From assembly GCF_024713975.1 (NCBI RefSeq), contig NC_091115.1, forward strand, positions 5,513,501 to 5,577,500: a stretch of 64,000 nt of DNA, given 5' to 3'. A program made the position numbers and the translations under genes. Below, in pieces: positions 45,663 through 57,716 of this stretch. The notes under the pieces are model-generated. The model was not told the origin of the DNA, did not search any database, and saw nothing but the letters and a program-made list of their open reading frames with translations. Within the stretch, counting starts at the first letter, position 1. Each line of letters opens with the position of its first letter. Source of the DNA: Paralichthys olivaceus. Its lineage: Eukaryota > Chordata > Actinopteri > Pleuronectiformes > Paralichthyidae.

Positions 45663-48600
45663 GCAGCCTGAAACATAATTATATGGCTGATACAATTAGT
45701 CAGTTATTTAATTAGTTGATCAGGAGAAATTTAATCAGCAACTATTGAAAAATGAATTGATTGAATCTCATCAAAAACCTTTTCAGCCTCTCATAAGCAA
45801 CGATTTATTTATTTAATTTGACCATACACACACACATCCATTTTTTGTTTCAAACTGCTGGTCCAAGAAAACAAGACATTTTTCTGTTCTCTACCATTGA
45901 ATGAAGTAGTTAAGAATAGCTGTAATTGATAAATTGATCAAATAATCATTGCTGCTGTGCCACGTTTTCCAGCTTCTCCTCCAGCTCATCAGAGCAGCCC
46001 TGAATCCTGTTTTCCTTCATGGTAACCTCTGTGGAGCGAATCATGCACCTTTACACATATTCCTGTGTTATTAGCGTGACTGATGGTCCTGGACTTCAGT
46101 GTGTTAAAGGAACTTCTCGTGCTTCTTGGAAGTGGCTGGCGACTTGAGGACACTGTGAAGCAGACTGGCGTCCTCTACAGAGCAGTGTGTGTGTGTGTGT
46201 GTGTGACTTCATAATGATGTCCTCTCCTTGTTCAGTCCGCTGGCTCCGGCTCATGGTAAGTGCCGGACAATGGTCGACTGTAGAGGTCAGAGAAACAACA
46301 ATGGACTCTATCAATAGTTTATTGGCTGTGCATCTGTAGAGAACCCACCCAGAGTATTTTTACAGTGATGAGAAGGTCAAGACCCCAAATCCTTCAAAAC
46401 CTTTACACACTGAAATAACTGTTTTGTTTTTAAATTAAACAATTGATGATGTTTCAAGTTTCACTGTGTGCTGCAGTTTATAAAAGTAAAAGCAGAGTGA
46501 GCCGTGTCACTGATCAACATTTTAATATGACCTTTGAGAAAAAAATCCATAAAGACAAACCAATGCACACATGACGAGACTCTTAACATGCAGCACAACG
46601 TTCCTGTGCGTGTGTGGAGTCTCAGGAAAGAGTCAAGTGCTGTTGGTTTGTATACAATGAGATAAAGTGTGTGTGTAAGTTCCTGTGTGTGTGTGTGTGT
46701 GTTTGTAAATTTGTTCTCAGATAGATTTCCCTGCAGATTAGATGTGGCCGATAAATCAGATATGACCTTGGCGGACACATCATCTGTGTGTGTCTGTTCT
46801 TGATATTTAGCTTTAACACACTTTAATTCTACATTCATTATTTTTCAGCTCATGATGGAAATATCAGGCTCTTTAGCTGCTAAATGCTCGAGTGTGTTCA
46901 TCACCGTTTCTCCCTCTGCTTCTAGAGCTGTAGACAGTTGACAATGAATAAGTTGCTTTTTCAAACCTTAAAACCTGTAAAACCAAAACAACCACCAGCA
47001 AAAACAGTGGAAGGAAAAAACAGACGAAGAAGAGTGACACATTATATCTGAACATGAATATTAATGAACATGATTCCCTGCTGTTTAATTTGCCCTGTTA
47101 TAATATTGTATTTGATACCTGTCAGAAACACGTATCCTCTGTGGCCCTGGTGTAACTGACAGCTAAATTACAACAGATAGCCGATTGATTAAAACACAAA
47201 ATGCCACATGGAGGTTTCAGGTGGGATTATGGGGCAGATGTTCGGATCCGGAGGGATGTGTGTCTGTCGTCTGTAATCAACGATCGTATGTTTAATACAT
47301 CAGCTCCAAGCACCTGCTGGGAATCTAACACGTATGATGGAATGAAGGAAAGCTCACACAACAGTTGTCACACGTGAGCTTTAAGCGTGTTATGAATGTA
47401 AATCTCAGGCATCACGCGAAGATGGCAGGAGGGTGGAAGAAGATGGATGAGGAGAGGAAGAGGAGAGATAATGAACATGTGCAGTTTTGTGTCACATTTA
47501 ATGCTTCTTCCTAGTATAAAAAATAATATTGTATAATTTGCAATATGTGGCTCTGAGTGTTTTGTGTCGTAGAGACTGTGCTGCCCATATAGATGCACTG
47601 TGTTAATCTTTATATGTCCGAGGCAAATGTCTGGAAAATGCCCAGAAAATTATGTCTGGACATTTTCCGGGGTTTGTGTCTGTAAATAGCTTACTCTGTT
47701 CTCCAAGTATGAGGAACCATAAAACTGAAAATTTCCGCATATTTCCTGAAGTTGGTTCTGGTCATGTTCTCCCCATATGTAAAACCGTAGTTTGCTTCTT
47801 TAAAAAGCACAAATATCTGTGTTTTAATCCGTTTTGTTTTCATCATTAACTTGAAATGAAAGATTTTGCATCATCGAACTCCAGACACAAAAATAAACGC
47901 TGTAGAGTTTGACCCCCTCTAAGACACGCTTGGTGTAACATCATCATATGAGTGAACAGTTATGGAGGCACATGACGCCAGGAGCAAATATGACAGAGAT
48001 GAGTGTAAAGGGGAAAGACTGGGAGAAGAAGCAGGAAGCTGCAGTGGAATTCCCACACCCTGATGTGGGTGGACCCGTCCTGCCCTGAGAACAGAGCATT
48101 CACATTCTCTCTCCTCCTCTCCTCTTTTTCTCCTCGGCCTCCCCTCCCTCCCAACTTTCTCCTTCTTTGCTGGAACAATAGGGGCCGCGGAGAAACAATG
48201 TGAAAAGGAAAAGGCCGGGGGTTTCTGAGGCAGCGATAGAGGGGGTGGTCTGAGGTGCTGAGAGGGGAGAAATGGGCGAGAGGGTCCTGCAGCTTTGCAG
48301 GGGGAGAATGTATAGAAGATCAGCAGGGATGAGGGGCGACGTTAAAGAGGATGACATAAGATTGAGGAGAAGGGGTGGAGAGGAGTAGCCATGGCATCGT
48401 GGGTAACACAGGAACATGGCCTGTAGGGGGCCTGGGGGGTGGGGGGGTACTTTTTGTGGGACTCAATCATTTCTCTGCCTGACTGAGCCTGAGAGTGGCC
48501 ACGCTGAGTCGCTCACAAAGTTTGAACACAAAATAAAACTCAACACAATGAAAACCAGTGAAAATAAAGCTGCTCTGATCAATCAGATTTCTCAAACCCA

Positions 48601-48849
48601 ACTAGTCAGATTCCCAAACTGAAGAGCAGAGGGCCACAGTTTTACACCCAGGCAGTGGTTTACACAAATATTATATACCTGGGTTCTCAAATATCAGATC
48701 AACAGTGAATCGACAGTGAATTCCAACAAACCAAAAGACTATTTATCCATTATTCTATTAGTGTGCAGTATTATAACGGTGTATTCGACACATACAGCTC
48801 TCAGAAGGTCAAACGTAAAACAGCAGTATAGGAAAGTATAAGGTCATGG

Positions 48850-48948
48850 GTGTGTGTGTGTGTGTGTGTGTGTGCATTGAGGGGGAAGGTGCAAACCACT
48901 GCAGAAAATAGATCCAGAGTGAAGGGTGTGTGTGTGTGTGTGTGTGTG
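48850..48948. repeat. Two close (GT)n microsatellites
   Basis: GT runs at 48850-48874 and 48926-48948, separated by about 50 bases. Confidence 0.95.
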
Positions 48949-49952
48949 ACCTAAAACTGCCTCTGCTGCCTGTATATGTGAAAGAATGGAAAGATGTGAT
49001 CACCACCGCGACGGCCATTTTAGAGTCACCTACACACAACTCAACTCTGCCATGACGACAGCGACTCACATCTACAGCAAACTTCAGTGAGATGAACCCA
49101 CGGTGACGTCAGAAGAGACGCTCTCATGGTTTTTAAATGAGCTTCCTTTTAGAATTCAGATTTTAGATGAGTCATTATAATTAGTCTTAAACACCAATGG
49201 CTGACCGGTGGCACAGTCCCACCTCTATTAATCAATTACTTCCAGTTAGACCAGTTTTGAGGCAGAACACACAGTTCTCTTCTTTCTGCAGAACAACCTG
49301 TTGTGTTGGTCTGTAGCGCCATCGTGTGGCACTGATATGTCTTGCAGTCATGTGCAGTTTATTAGAACATTATCGTGAGATAGAGCAGCTTATTGACCAG
49401 CAGGAGCAGAGACAGTTACAGGGGATGGGTCCACCCCTCATCTCAATCATCTTCCTCTTCAGGGATCAGGGATTGTTTAATAATCAGCCTCATCTGGCAA
49501 ACGTACACTTCACGCACAGATCTTTAATCCTCTTCATCGTGACTCTTTCTTCCAACTATGTATATATATATAAATATGGTTATATGAGGTTTGTTTACCT
49601 CTTGGCTCCCTTGTGTTGCAATGCAACGATTAAAGGTCAAAAGGTAAAATGTTTAATAGACTTAAAGTATTATTATTAATATGAATGCATTTTTATTGAA
49701 GACAACAACAACTATAATATAAATATTCATAGTCATATAAATTTTTTGAGAAAATAAATATGTAAATAAAGTTATTATCATGATTATAAGTGGTATCAAC
49801 AGTATGATCAGTAACTATAACAATAATAATAATGTTTTGTAATGATACATCAAAATGTTCATATTATTCTTCTCAATATTAATAAAACAATTGATAATGA
49901 TATCATTGTCATTGACACTATTGCTATTACAATGTTGTTCCACATTGTAATC

Positions 49953-49994
49953 ATAATAATAATAATAATAATAATAATACCGTCGTGCTCATAA

Positions 49995-50033
<39 letters not shown>
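49953..50033. repeat. Opposed (AAT)n and (ATT)n arms forming a long hairpin
   Basis: About 27 bases of AAT units (49953-49979), an 18-base spacer, then about 36 bases of ATT units (49997-50033). The arms are complementary, so a stem of roughly 27 pairs is possible. Confidence 0.9.
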
Positions 50034-50034
<1 letters not shown>

Positions 50035-50254
50035 TGTTACGATGTGAAACACATGTCACACATGATGATGACATCAGCAGGCTTTATGAAGACGCCCCCC
50101 CCCTCAGTGTGTCTCTCGGCTGTGGAAGGAGGCTGCAGCCTGAGGCTCTGTGAGTAACCTCGATCGAGAGCACAACACTAGAACAGTAGAGTGCCCGGAC
50201 ATGATTTAAACACGTAACCAGACTGTGTTCGTGCAGTAACTTCGCCAGAAGCTA

Positions 50255-50395
50255 GTTTAGCAGCACTAGCTAGCTAGCTATTTTCCAGCTAGTGGTTGCT
50301 AGCCAGCTGGATAAAGTTGGTTACATGCACTAGCCAGCCGGCTTGCCTGCTAGTGCTAGTGATCCGGTGTTTGTTTATAGTAGCTAGCTACGTTA
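50255..50395. repeat. Cluster of CTAG/GCTAGC palindromes
   Basis: CTAG occurs over ten times in about 140 bases, including CTAGCTAGCTAGCTA, AGCTAGTGGTTGCTAGC and TAGTAGCTAGCTACG. It lies about 700 bases upstream of the TMEM53-like gene. Confidence 0.75.
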
Positions 50396-50849
50396 CTGTG
50401 AAGTTAAGACATCATATTTGAATCACTCCATCATTAACCCGTGTGTGTTCTGTGTGTGCACGTGTGGACTGTTTGCACTGTTTCCCACAGCATGGCAGAA
50501 AAAAAGCAGAGGGGGCATAAGAGCTTTCTTTCTTTGGGCCAAGGAAAGTTAGGAACTGTTCAAACAGCATGACTGGCATTGTAAAAACACATCTATTCTG
50601 ATATTCTGATTCACATCGAATCATGCATGAAGGTGATTTATGGTGCAATGGTATGAGCTGCATACGTGCAAACTTTTTTGTGCCACCCCCCCCATCCTGA
50701 CATCAGATCTGCACTCCTTTAATGAATCATCGTCATCATCATTATTATTATTATACAGTATAATCATCATTATTAGTATTATACAGTATAATAATAATAA
50801 CAATGATTTATTAAACAATTCATCCCCCACTGCCGTAAATCATCTGACG

Positions 50850-51105
50850 GGAGCGAGCGCCTCATCAGCGCCATCCTGGCAGCAACGACTCGGTGCGCGT
50901 TCACGATCCTCAGGAGCCGGTGCAGGGCGTGAAGAGTCGGATCAGAAACACGGACACGGGCGTCGGTTCCTCTCGTTAATAACGACACCGACGCACACAC
51001 GGTTGTTCTCCGGCGCCGAGAGCGGAACGCGACGGGGACGGCGCTGACGCAGTGTCCGATAGTCTGCAGTTTTCAGCCGGGACGAGTCCGGGCCTGGTCG
51101 GTGTA
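50850..51105 (+). promoter_or_regulatory. CpG-rich promoter of the TMEM53-like gene
   Basis: A sharp rise in G+C and CpG against A/T-rich surroundings (for example CACGGACACGGGCGTCGG and GCGCCGAGAGCGGAACGCG) immediately before the inferred first exon. No TATA box. Confidence 0.6.
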
Positions 51106-54100
51106 ATGGGGAATCTAATGCCGGCAGCGTAAGTGAAGGACACGATGATCTAAATGACATTTACTCACCTTTTACCTTTTTAGCTGTGAATGAGGAACAC
51201 GAGTCCACATGAGAGGAAGCGTGCTGAGGGCACGAGCATGCACGAGCATGCACGAGCACATGATGGAGTGAGTGTGGTACAGGCCTGAATGAGCTTTGCT
51301 GTAAATCTAACACCAAGAGGTCAGTTATAACTAATGATAATCTGCATATTATTATCCCCTCAAAGGACAACCAGCGCAGATGATCATTGGATGGATGGGT
51401 ATTCATAATTATAATGATAAGAAAAATGTAATTACATTTCAGACCCCTCTTTATTCAAGTGTATTGATATTGGCAAAATGCAGATGTGGGAAACCTTTTC
51501 CCTGTCAAGACCTAATTTTAAATTTCTTTTTTATCAAATTCTGTTTATTGAAGGAATTTCAATATATCCAAGGTGCAATACTGAATGGTCGTTACAAAAA
51601 CGTGTGGTAGACATGAGTGCATCAATTAGCACCGCTGGTCCAGATAGGCATGAATTGGGTAATATAACTTAATAAGAACAAAACCAAACAACAGCAGCAA
51701 CGACAAATGCAACGTTATACAGAAAAGTAAGAGAATATATCAAACCTAATCTTCATATGTAAAATAATCCCTCCCTAGTCACTGCCAATACACTGCAATA
51801 AACTAGTAAACCAACCAACCACTTGCATCTGGTGTCAGATGGTAGTGATGGTGAGCGGAAATTAGTCTTTACAAAGGTCTACTTTGAAAATCATGTCCCA
51901 CAGCAGTAGTTGGAACCAAACAGGTGCAAACTTCAGCGCGTGTCTCTTCAGAATAGAGAAAATCCTGAGGACGCACACACTATTTTGAAATAGAACTCAA
52001 TCAGAGGAACTTTGAGCTCGTGGTAGCTTTGCAGCCTAATGATGTCACGCTGCCGGTCGCCGAGCTCAGGCTCAGGTGGTTCTTTGGCTTCTTTTGTTTA
52101 GGCTTCATGTTCTGAAACCAAATTCCTGAAGCTGCTTTCCAAACCCGTCTACATTCTCAGGCATCACAACAGGCTCTTGTTCTACAGAGTTTAAGAAAAT
52201 GCAGTGTTTGCATACAGAGCACAATTTTACTTTGTCTGGTTTTAGCAGCTTTACAGCAGCACCAAGGTTTCAGCTTCTTATCTGGTCATTTGCTCACGGC
52301 TAAACGTTAGATCAGAATGTGATCTCGTGGAATCTGCTTGTTGGACACGTTAACACCAAAAAGTGTTCACTTTATCTACATGTGTCTGCAACCTCAACTG
52401 ATCCAGTTGAGCAAGTTTCCAGCTGTAAAGACGGTTGACGTTGAACCTATTTTAATCACTTTGAATGCGTCTTTGAAACTTAGACACACGTCAGTGAAAC
52501 ATTTATATAATATAGATATTTTCTCCAGTCCTCTTGAGAACCGTGCAGTTCCTTTGAATTTCCTTGAAGTCGCCCAGCGAGGACATGTGTTTTTCATTCA
52601 CGCTGACTAACAGCTTGAAGAGATTAAGAATGCTAGTTTAGTATTTTATCTTTATTCTCAGAAAAAATTATCGCTGTCATCTGTACATTTGTTACATTCT
52701 GTACATTTATAATTTCTATGCTTATCTCATGTGAACATTTTGGTTTGATTGTCATATTAAATCTGACTTTTTGTCATTTTGTCTTTTACTCCAGTTTTCT
52801 CTGGACTGATCACACGATGCCTGAACAAGACAGTGGAGGGATGTTCATGACCTGGAGGATCAGGAACAACATAACTTATTATTATGCTGCATTTCCAGAG
52901 GCAGGTCACCAGATGCTGTGTCCAGCCAAAGACACTCAGACCTCCCCTGCTCTGTCACCCTCAACTCTTCCCCTCAGTGACTCCCCCTCTGCAGACCCCT
53001 CCTCCTCTCCATTGCTCTCTCATTCACCCTCGCACACAACTGCCTCCACCCACAGCCAAACACATTCCCGTCCCCTTCTTCTTTTCTTCTCATGGCTAGG
53101 TGCCCGGCCTGGGGCAGTGGCCAAGTACAGGGACCTTTACTTGAACTGCGGCATCGATGTCCTTGTGGTGCAGAGCCGTGTCATGCACTTCCTGTGGCCT
53201 CGATGGGGCCTCGACTATGGATTGGAGGTGTTGCAGGTGTTGGAGAAGCCTCAGTTCTCGGGGCGGGAGGTGCTGGTCCATTCGACTTCCATCGGTGGCT
53301 ACACTTTCACCCAGGTACTCACCCACATCGCTCAGGAGCCTAAACAGCATGCAGGCCTGGCCCAGAGGGTGATAGGACACATCTACGACAGCTTGGTGGC
53401 CGGTACTCTGGAGCACATGGCGACAGGTGAGCGACAGTGATCAACTGCATGTCCAGCGAGCTCAGGTTACATTCGTGTCGAAGTTGTGTGTCATATCTTT
53501 AAATAATTCATCAGGCAGCCGACCCACTGCCCCAGTTGTTAAAGGCTCCAGGAATTCTTTGTGGCAACTAGTTCCTCATGTAACTTGCCTCAGGACAGTT
53601 GTTGCAAATGTCAATTTACATTTATATAAGACTAACTTTTTTTTATAGATAGATAATATAGATAGGAAATATCATTTTTTTTGCAGCCACTGTCCTAATG
53701 CAGGCTCCAAACAAGGTGGCTTTAACTCAAGAGTTTTGATTCTACTACTATATCTCTGTCATTTTTGTGTTATTTATGTTTTTATTTTATTATATTTTTG
53801 TCTACAAAATGTCCCCAAATGTAAAAGAAATTCCCACCAGGAGAGAAGGATAAGTAATAACCCAAATTAAATGCATGAACTTGAATTTGAGTACAATATG
53901 TCTCTTTTTAATGTAACCCTCTTAATCATATGCTCTCTCGTTGCTGTTCAGGCCTCGGCAAGACTCTGGTGCCTCGTTTCGAGGGATTCGTCAAATACAC
54001 AGCCATGCTTTACTTCTGGCTCTTCAAATCCCACACAGCAGACTTTTACGACAACGGTGTCCAGGTTTTCCGCAACAGCCCAATAACCACGCCAGCCCTC

Positions 54101-54325
54101 TTCTTCTACAGCGAAAATGACGCCCTTTGCGACTGGGTTGCCATGGAAAACGTTATTGACCTCTGGAGGAAGAGAGGCATGGCCGTGGAGAGCAAGAAGT
54201 GGAAGGAGTCGAAACACGCAGCGCACATGCGATGCCACCCGCAAGACTATCTGTCTACACTGGAAAGATTCTTGAAGTCACTGCCGACCCTCTCCCTCAA
54301 ATCAAAATTGGAATATGTCAAATAG
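51106..54325 (+). CDS. TMEM53-like protein (DUF829, alpha/beta-hydrolase fold)
   Basis: Exons are 51106-51128 (MGNLMPAA, donor GTAAGT), 52795-53426 and 53952-54325, phases 2 and 1, giving 342 residues. If the first exon is not used, an ATG at 52817 gives 327. Numbering from MPEQ: Ser/Thr/Pro-rich linker 41-84; LLLFFSWLGARPGAVAKY at about 87-104, like the opening strand of TMEM53; nucleophile-elbow-like HSTSIGGY with Ser158; AMLYFWLF hydrophobic stretch near 221-228; FYSENDALCD with Asp260; and KHAAHMRCHP with His292/His295. TMEM53 itself is a nuclear-envelope protein that limits SMAD signalling; enzymatic activity of the family is unproven. Position -2 of the elbow is Ser rather than Gly. This is a diverged member, not clearly the TMEM53 orthologue. 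Confidence 0.82.
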
Positions 54326-54793
54326 ATGAATTTTTATCTTGCAGGTTGAACGAATATATTTATTTTTCTCTCTTTTTAGTGTTTTCTGCTGTTTGACTTT
54401 GTTGTTTTTGAATATAGTTCTTCTTGCTTGAACCAGTCAGAGACGTACTGAATACCTGACAGAAGCAAAATCACTCTACTGGCTTATATATAAGTATCTA
54501 TTACTCTTTGTTTTTTGTCTTATGGTAAAATATCTATGTCGGGATTCTATGAGAATGACGACTTATTGTTTCTTGATCTCGTTGGTCAGCAGTCTGACTG
54601 CTAATGTGAGGTTAGGCCAAAGAAACTTGGGACACCCACTGATCTCACTTTGTGGTCCACGCCACCGATTGCTGCACAAAATGCATTTGAGAAGCATGAA
54701 TGAAGAATTTAATGTGATGCACAGAAAAAATGAAACATGAATGGGAATGTTTGGGCAATTGTAATATATTTGCAGTGTGTGCACAATTTTTAA

Positions 54794-54799
54794 AATAAA
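54794..54799 (+). terminator. Poly(A) signal of the TMEM53-like gene
   Basis: AATAAA about 470 bases after the stop codon. The 3' UTR between holds no other gene. Confidence 0.6.
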
Positions 54800-55288
54800 A
54801 GATAAGAAAGTGACAAAGTGTTCCAATTATTACCAGACATCAAAAATATAAATGTGTGTGTGTGTGTGTGTGTGTGTAAATATATAAATATATATATAAA
54901 TGAAAGGTTTTAGAAATATATCAAAACCATGATAAATGCAATATTTTGAATGTAATATAATTATCAGTATTTGTAATAGATTAAATGTTTATATTTCTTT
55001 TTACCTATATTTAAAATATAATTTGTGTATTTAAAAAGTAATAATGCTTTTATTTTCTGTGATTAAACCTCTCAATCCATATTTAATTAGTATCGATATA
55101 AAATATATATCTATTTTAAATACATTTCTAATAAAATGTTATTAAGTAAGACAACATAATATATTTACAGTATAAACATGCAGTATATATATAAAGTTTA
55201 ATCAAACTTTAGAAATGTTTAATTTATATTAGATTTTTACATAAAATTTGCCATATACAGTATACAGTTTATGTCTATAGATGTAGTT

Positions 55289-55293
55289 TAAAA

Positions 55294-55334
<41 letters not shown>
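55289..55334. repeat. (A)n-(TA)n microsatellite
   Basis: About 13 A residues followed by about 16 TA units. Confidence 0.95.
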
Positions 55335-55336
<2 letters not shown>

Positions 55337-55603
55337 TAAAATAAGATACGTATCATATTTCAAATGTATTAATATTTTAAATATTTTAAATGTATTTGTT
55401 TCGTTCTACATATATTTGATTCATGATTTCGTATTAAAGCAGCAAATTATTATTATAATTTATCAAAACAAACGTCAATTCCCCAATGAAATCTCATTGG
55501 TCTCGTCTGCTTCCACCCCCCGGACAGGTAGATGGTTCAGTCCTTCAAACCACGAGTGTTTACGTTTCCGACTGCGAGTGAACGTAGCTAATGCTAATGC
55601 TAA

Positions 55604-55617
55604 TGTGTGTGTGTGTG

Positions 55618-55677
<60 letters not shown>

Positions 55678-55857
55678 AGTGAGAGTCACAAACGGGAAGT
55701 AGTTCAATTGACAGCTTCCTGCTGACTGACACCAGCTGTGCCAACTAAGAAGTGAGTTAAACAAAGTTGTGTGTGTCTGTATGTCTGTATGTGTGTGTGT
55801 GTGTGTGTCTGTGTGTGTGTGAGTGAGTGTGTGTGTGTCTGTGTGTGTGTGTGTGAC
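55604..55857. repeat. Two long interrupted (GT)n microsatellites
   Basis: GT runs at 55604-55680 and 55768-55857, interrupted by GAGT and CTGT units. Confidence 0.95.
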
Positions 55858-56229
55858 AGTTCAGATCTGTCAACAACAACCTGAGACCAGCTGAAGTCTG
55901 AACACTGTGTTTCCTTCAGGTTTCTCTCACGTTTACACCAGTTTCCCCTGAAACTGTTTAAATAACAATATCCTCACATGTCATTTATATTAAATCTTGC
56001 TTTTTATGCTTTAAGGGCAATCTACATTGATTGTAAAATGCAGTGGTCATACACTGAGGTCCTTCAACACAATAAACAGAGATAAAAGAAGAGTGTAAAG
56101 CTAAGAAGCATTACAAATCATGTATAACGATAAAACATTTTAAATAGAACTTAATAAAGATCAAACCTCCAAAAAGGCACAACAGTCAAAAATACTGTTG
56201 AAACTACGTCCTGTCTCACAATGTTAAAG

Positions 56230-56398
56230 AAAGTTGGGGGGAAGAAATCCTGGATCTGCCCCCGGATTTTGGATCCACACCAAAATGTAATGTGCTCATT
56301 CCTGACTCATAATTCTGCCTTGTTCCGTAGTAAACAGTTTTTGGAAATGTTTGCGTAATCTAAAAAAAATCTACAGGCATCAAATATTGACTAAAATC
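56230..56398 (-). repeat. Copy of the GGAGGTT/GGATTACG dispersed repeat beside the lep 3' end
   Basis: On the minus strand it reads AGATTACGCAAACATTTCC, then GGTGTGGATCCAAAATCCGG, then GGGCAGATCCAGGATTTC and TTTCTTTAACATTGTGAG. These match the wording of the 32216 copy and of the family generally. Confidence 0.6.
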
Positions 56399-56404
56399 TT
56401 TATT
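56399..56404 (-). terminator. Poly(A) signal of lep
   Basis: TTTATT on the plus strand reads AATAAA on the minus strand, about 385 bases after the lep stop codon. The stretch 56405-56788 would be the 3' UTR. Confidence 0.55.
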
Positions 56405-56788
56405 TCAGAGTTTAATGTATTTTTTATGAAAAAGAGCTTCATGAAAAAATATTAGAACAAACAACACACTTCAGATAACAATTTTCAATGTTCATTTCCA
56501 TACTTACATCATCAGGATGCACGTTTTAAAATGTAAACCGTACTGGAAGAAACATCTGCTGTCATATCTACTCAAATTCAACCTTATTCAAATTATATAC
56601 ATAAAAAGTCAACAAACACATCTCCAGCTTATATGTTTTTACATTTATATATTTTTTACATAGAAGTTGTATAAAATTAATGCTATGCGCCGTAAAAACA
56701 TCTTTAACAAAATAAAAAACTAAATTATGTGCAAAGACAAATTGCATTGAGCCATGACGGCCAGACTCTGCATATTGAGTGTGAATTC

Positions 56789-57493
56789 TCAGCAGACCTT
56801 GAGCTTGTCCACCTTGAGAAGCAGCTTCTCCATGTAGACCTGCACCTTTATCAGCGTCAGGTAAAGTTGACTTTCAGGGAACTGATTGTCTCCGGCCTCT
56901 CCGCTGGGTCTGGACTGGACGGGGCAGTCCATGATCTGGGCGAGGGAGCGCACCCGTCCCTCCAGGCTGGAGACGTCGGTCTGGACCTGGCTGACGATGT
57001 TTGTGAAGGGATTCTGCAGCTCTTTTTCCAAAAGTCCCAGCTCAAGGCTGATGCTCGTGAGTCCCTCGATAGAAGGAGTGCTGACTTCTATCTGCGGAAA
57101 CACCGACAGCTAAGCAAAAGAAGGAAAACTTAATGTCAATGGGTTGCAGGGAATATTTAAACCTTAATTAAGACATCCTCCTGCTATTTGTGCATTTATT
57201 TAAAACTACTAAGGCACTGTGATACGTATAAGATAGAGTTTTCTTGCAGCAATTATTAAAAAAAGGCCAGAAATATACACATCTAAGACTTTTCCTAAAA
57301 AGACACTGATTTCCCAGCACTGCGACAGACTGCGTACCTGTCCCCTCACTTTGTTGATGTGGACCTGAGTTGTTTGAACCATATTTTTGATTTCGTATAT
57401 TGTGTTTCTTATGGAGTGTCTCTTCGAGCGACGACGCGTGGAACCAGCAGCTGCCACCACAGCGGCACAGAGGAGGGTCAGAAGGATGCGCAT
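56789..57493 (-). CDS. lep: Leptin (two coding exons, 158 aa)
   Basis: A secreted four-helix cytokine acting on the leptin receptor. Coding exons are 57338-57493 and 56789-57109, joined in phase 0 (donor CAG|GTACGC; acceptor TTTTGCTTAG). The start MRILLTLLCAAVVAAAG is a signal peptide of about 17 residues. A basic stretch RRRSKR follows. Helix-like segments follow (IRNTIYEIKNMVQTTQVHIN; LTSISLELGLLEKEL; NIVSQVQTDVSSLEGRVRSL; LTLIKVQVYMEKLLLKVDKL). Two cysteines after the signal peptide remain, Cys114 and the C-terminal Cys158, the single-disulfide arrangement of leptin. Length and two-coding-exon structure match fish leptins, and impdh1, prrt4 and mir-129 are its usual neighbours. Primary sequence of fish leptins is poorly conserved, so the call rests on structure plus synteny. 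Whether it is lepa or lepb is not decidable here. A second acceptor 18 bases downstream (TTTCCGCAG) would remove six residues. Confidence 0.87.
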
Positions 57494-57635
57494 CCTAAAA
57501 ATAAAAAGTAAATCGGCCATAAGAAAGAACTACAATCAGCTCATGCACTAAAAGTCATAGTGAAACTTTACAATTGCTTTTAGAATTTTTGTCTCTATAT
57601 TAAAACTCTTAAAAAAAATGGAGGAGAATTCTCAC

Positions 57636-57685
57636 CTTGTAGCTGCTCCTGTTTCACAGAATAACAAGACAGACAGATGACAAAT
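57636..57685 (-). other. lep: lep untranslated first exon
   Basis: The coding exon has an acceptor (TTTTTATTTTTAG) one base before its ATG, so an upstream exon is needed. On the minus strand ACAAG|GTGAGAA at 57636 is a good donor about 70 bases downstream of a TATA-like box. The start at about 57685 is inferred from TATA spacing. Confidence 0.6.
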
Positions 57686-57708
57686 GTCTGTTTGAAGGTT
57701 TCCCCTCA

Positions 57709-57716
57709 TTTAAATA
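57709..57716 (-). promoter_or_regulatory. TATA-like box of lep
   Basis: TATTTAAA on the minus strand, about 30 bases before the inferred transcription start. Leptin genes are typically TATA-type. Confidence 0.6.

Larger units (their letters stand above)
37505..50849. other. Gene-poor, repeat-rich intergenic stretch
   Basis: I find no protein gene here. Listed repeats take up part of it. An untranslated prrt4 exon may lie near 43611-43820. Frames in this stretch are short, mostly across microsatellites, and lack family resemblance. Confidence 0.55.
54800..56398. other. Intergenic A/T-rich DNA with microsatellites
   Basis: Lies between the convergent TMEM53-like and lep genes. It contains GT runs (54852-54878, 55604-55680, 55768-55857), a poly-A plus TA run (55289-55334), GCTAATGCTAATGCTAATG at 55586-55604, and a repeat copy (56230-56398). 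No gene seen. Confidence 0.6.
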
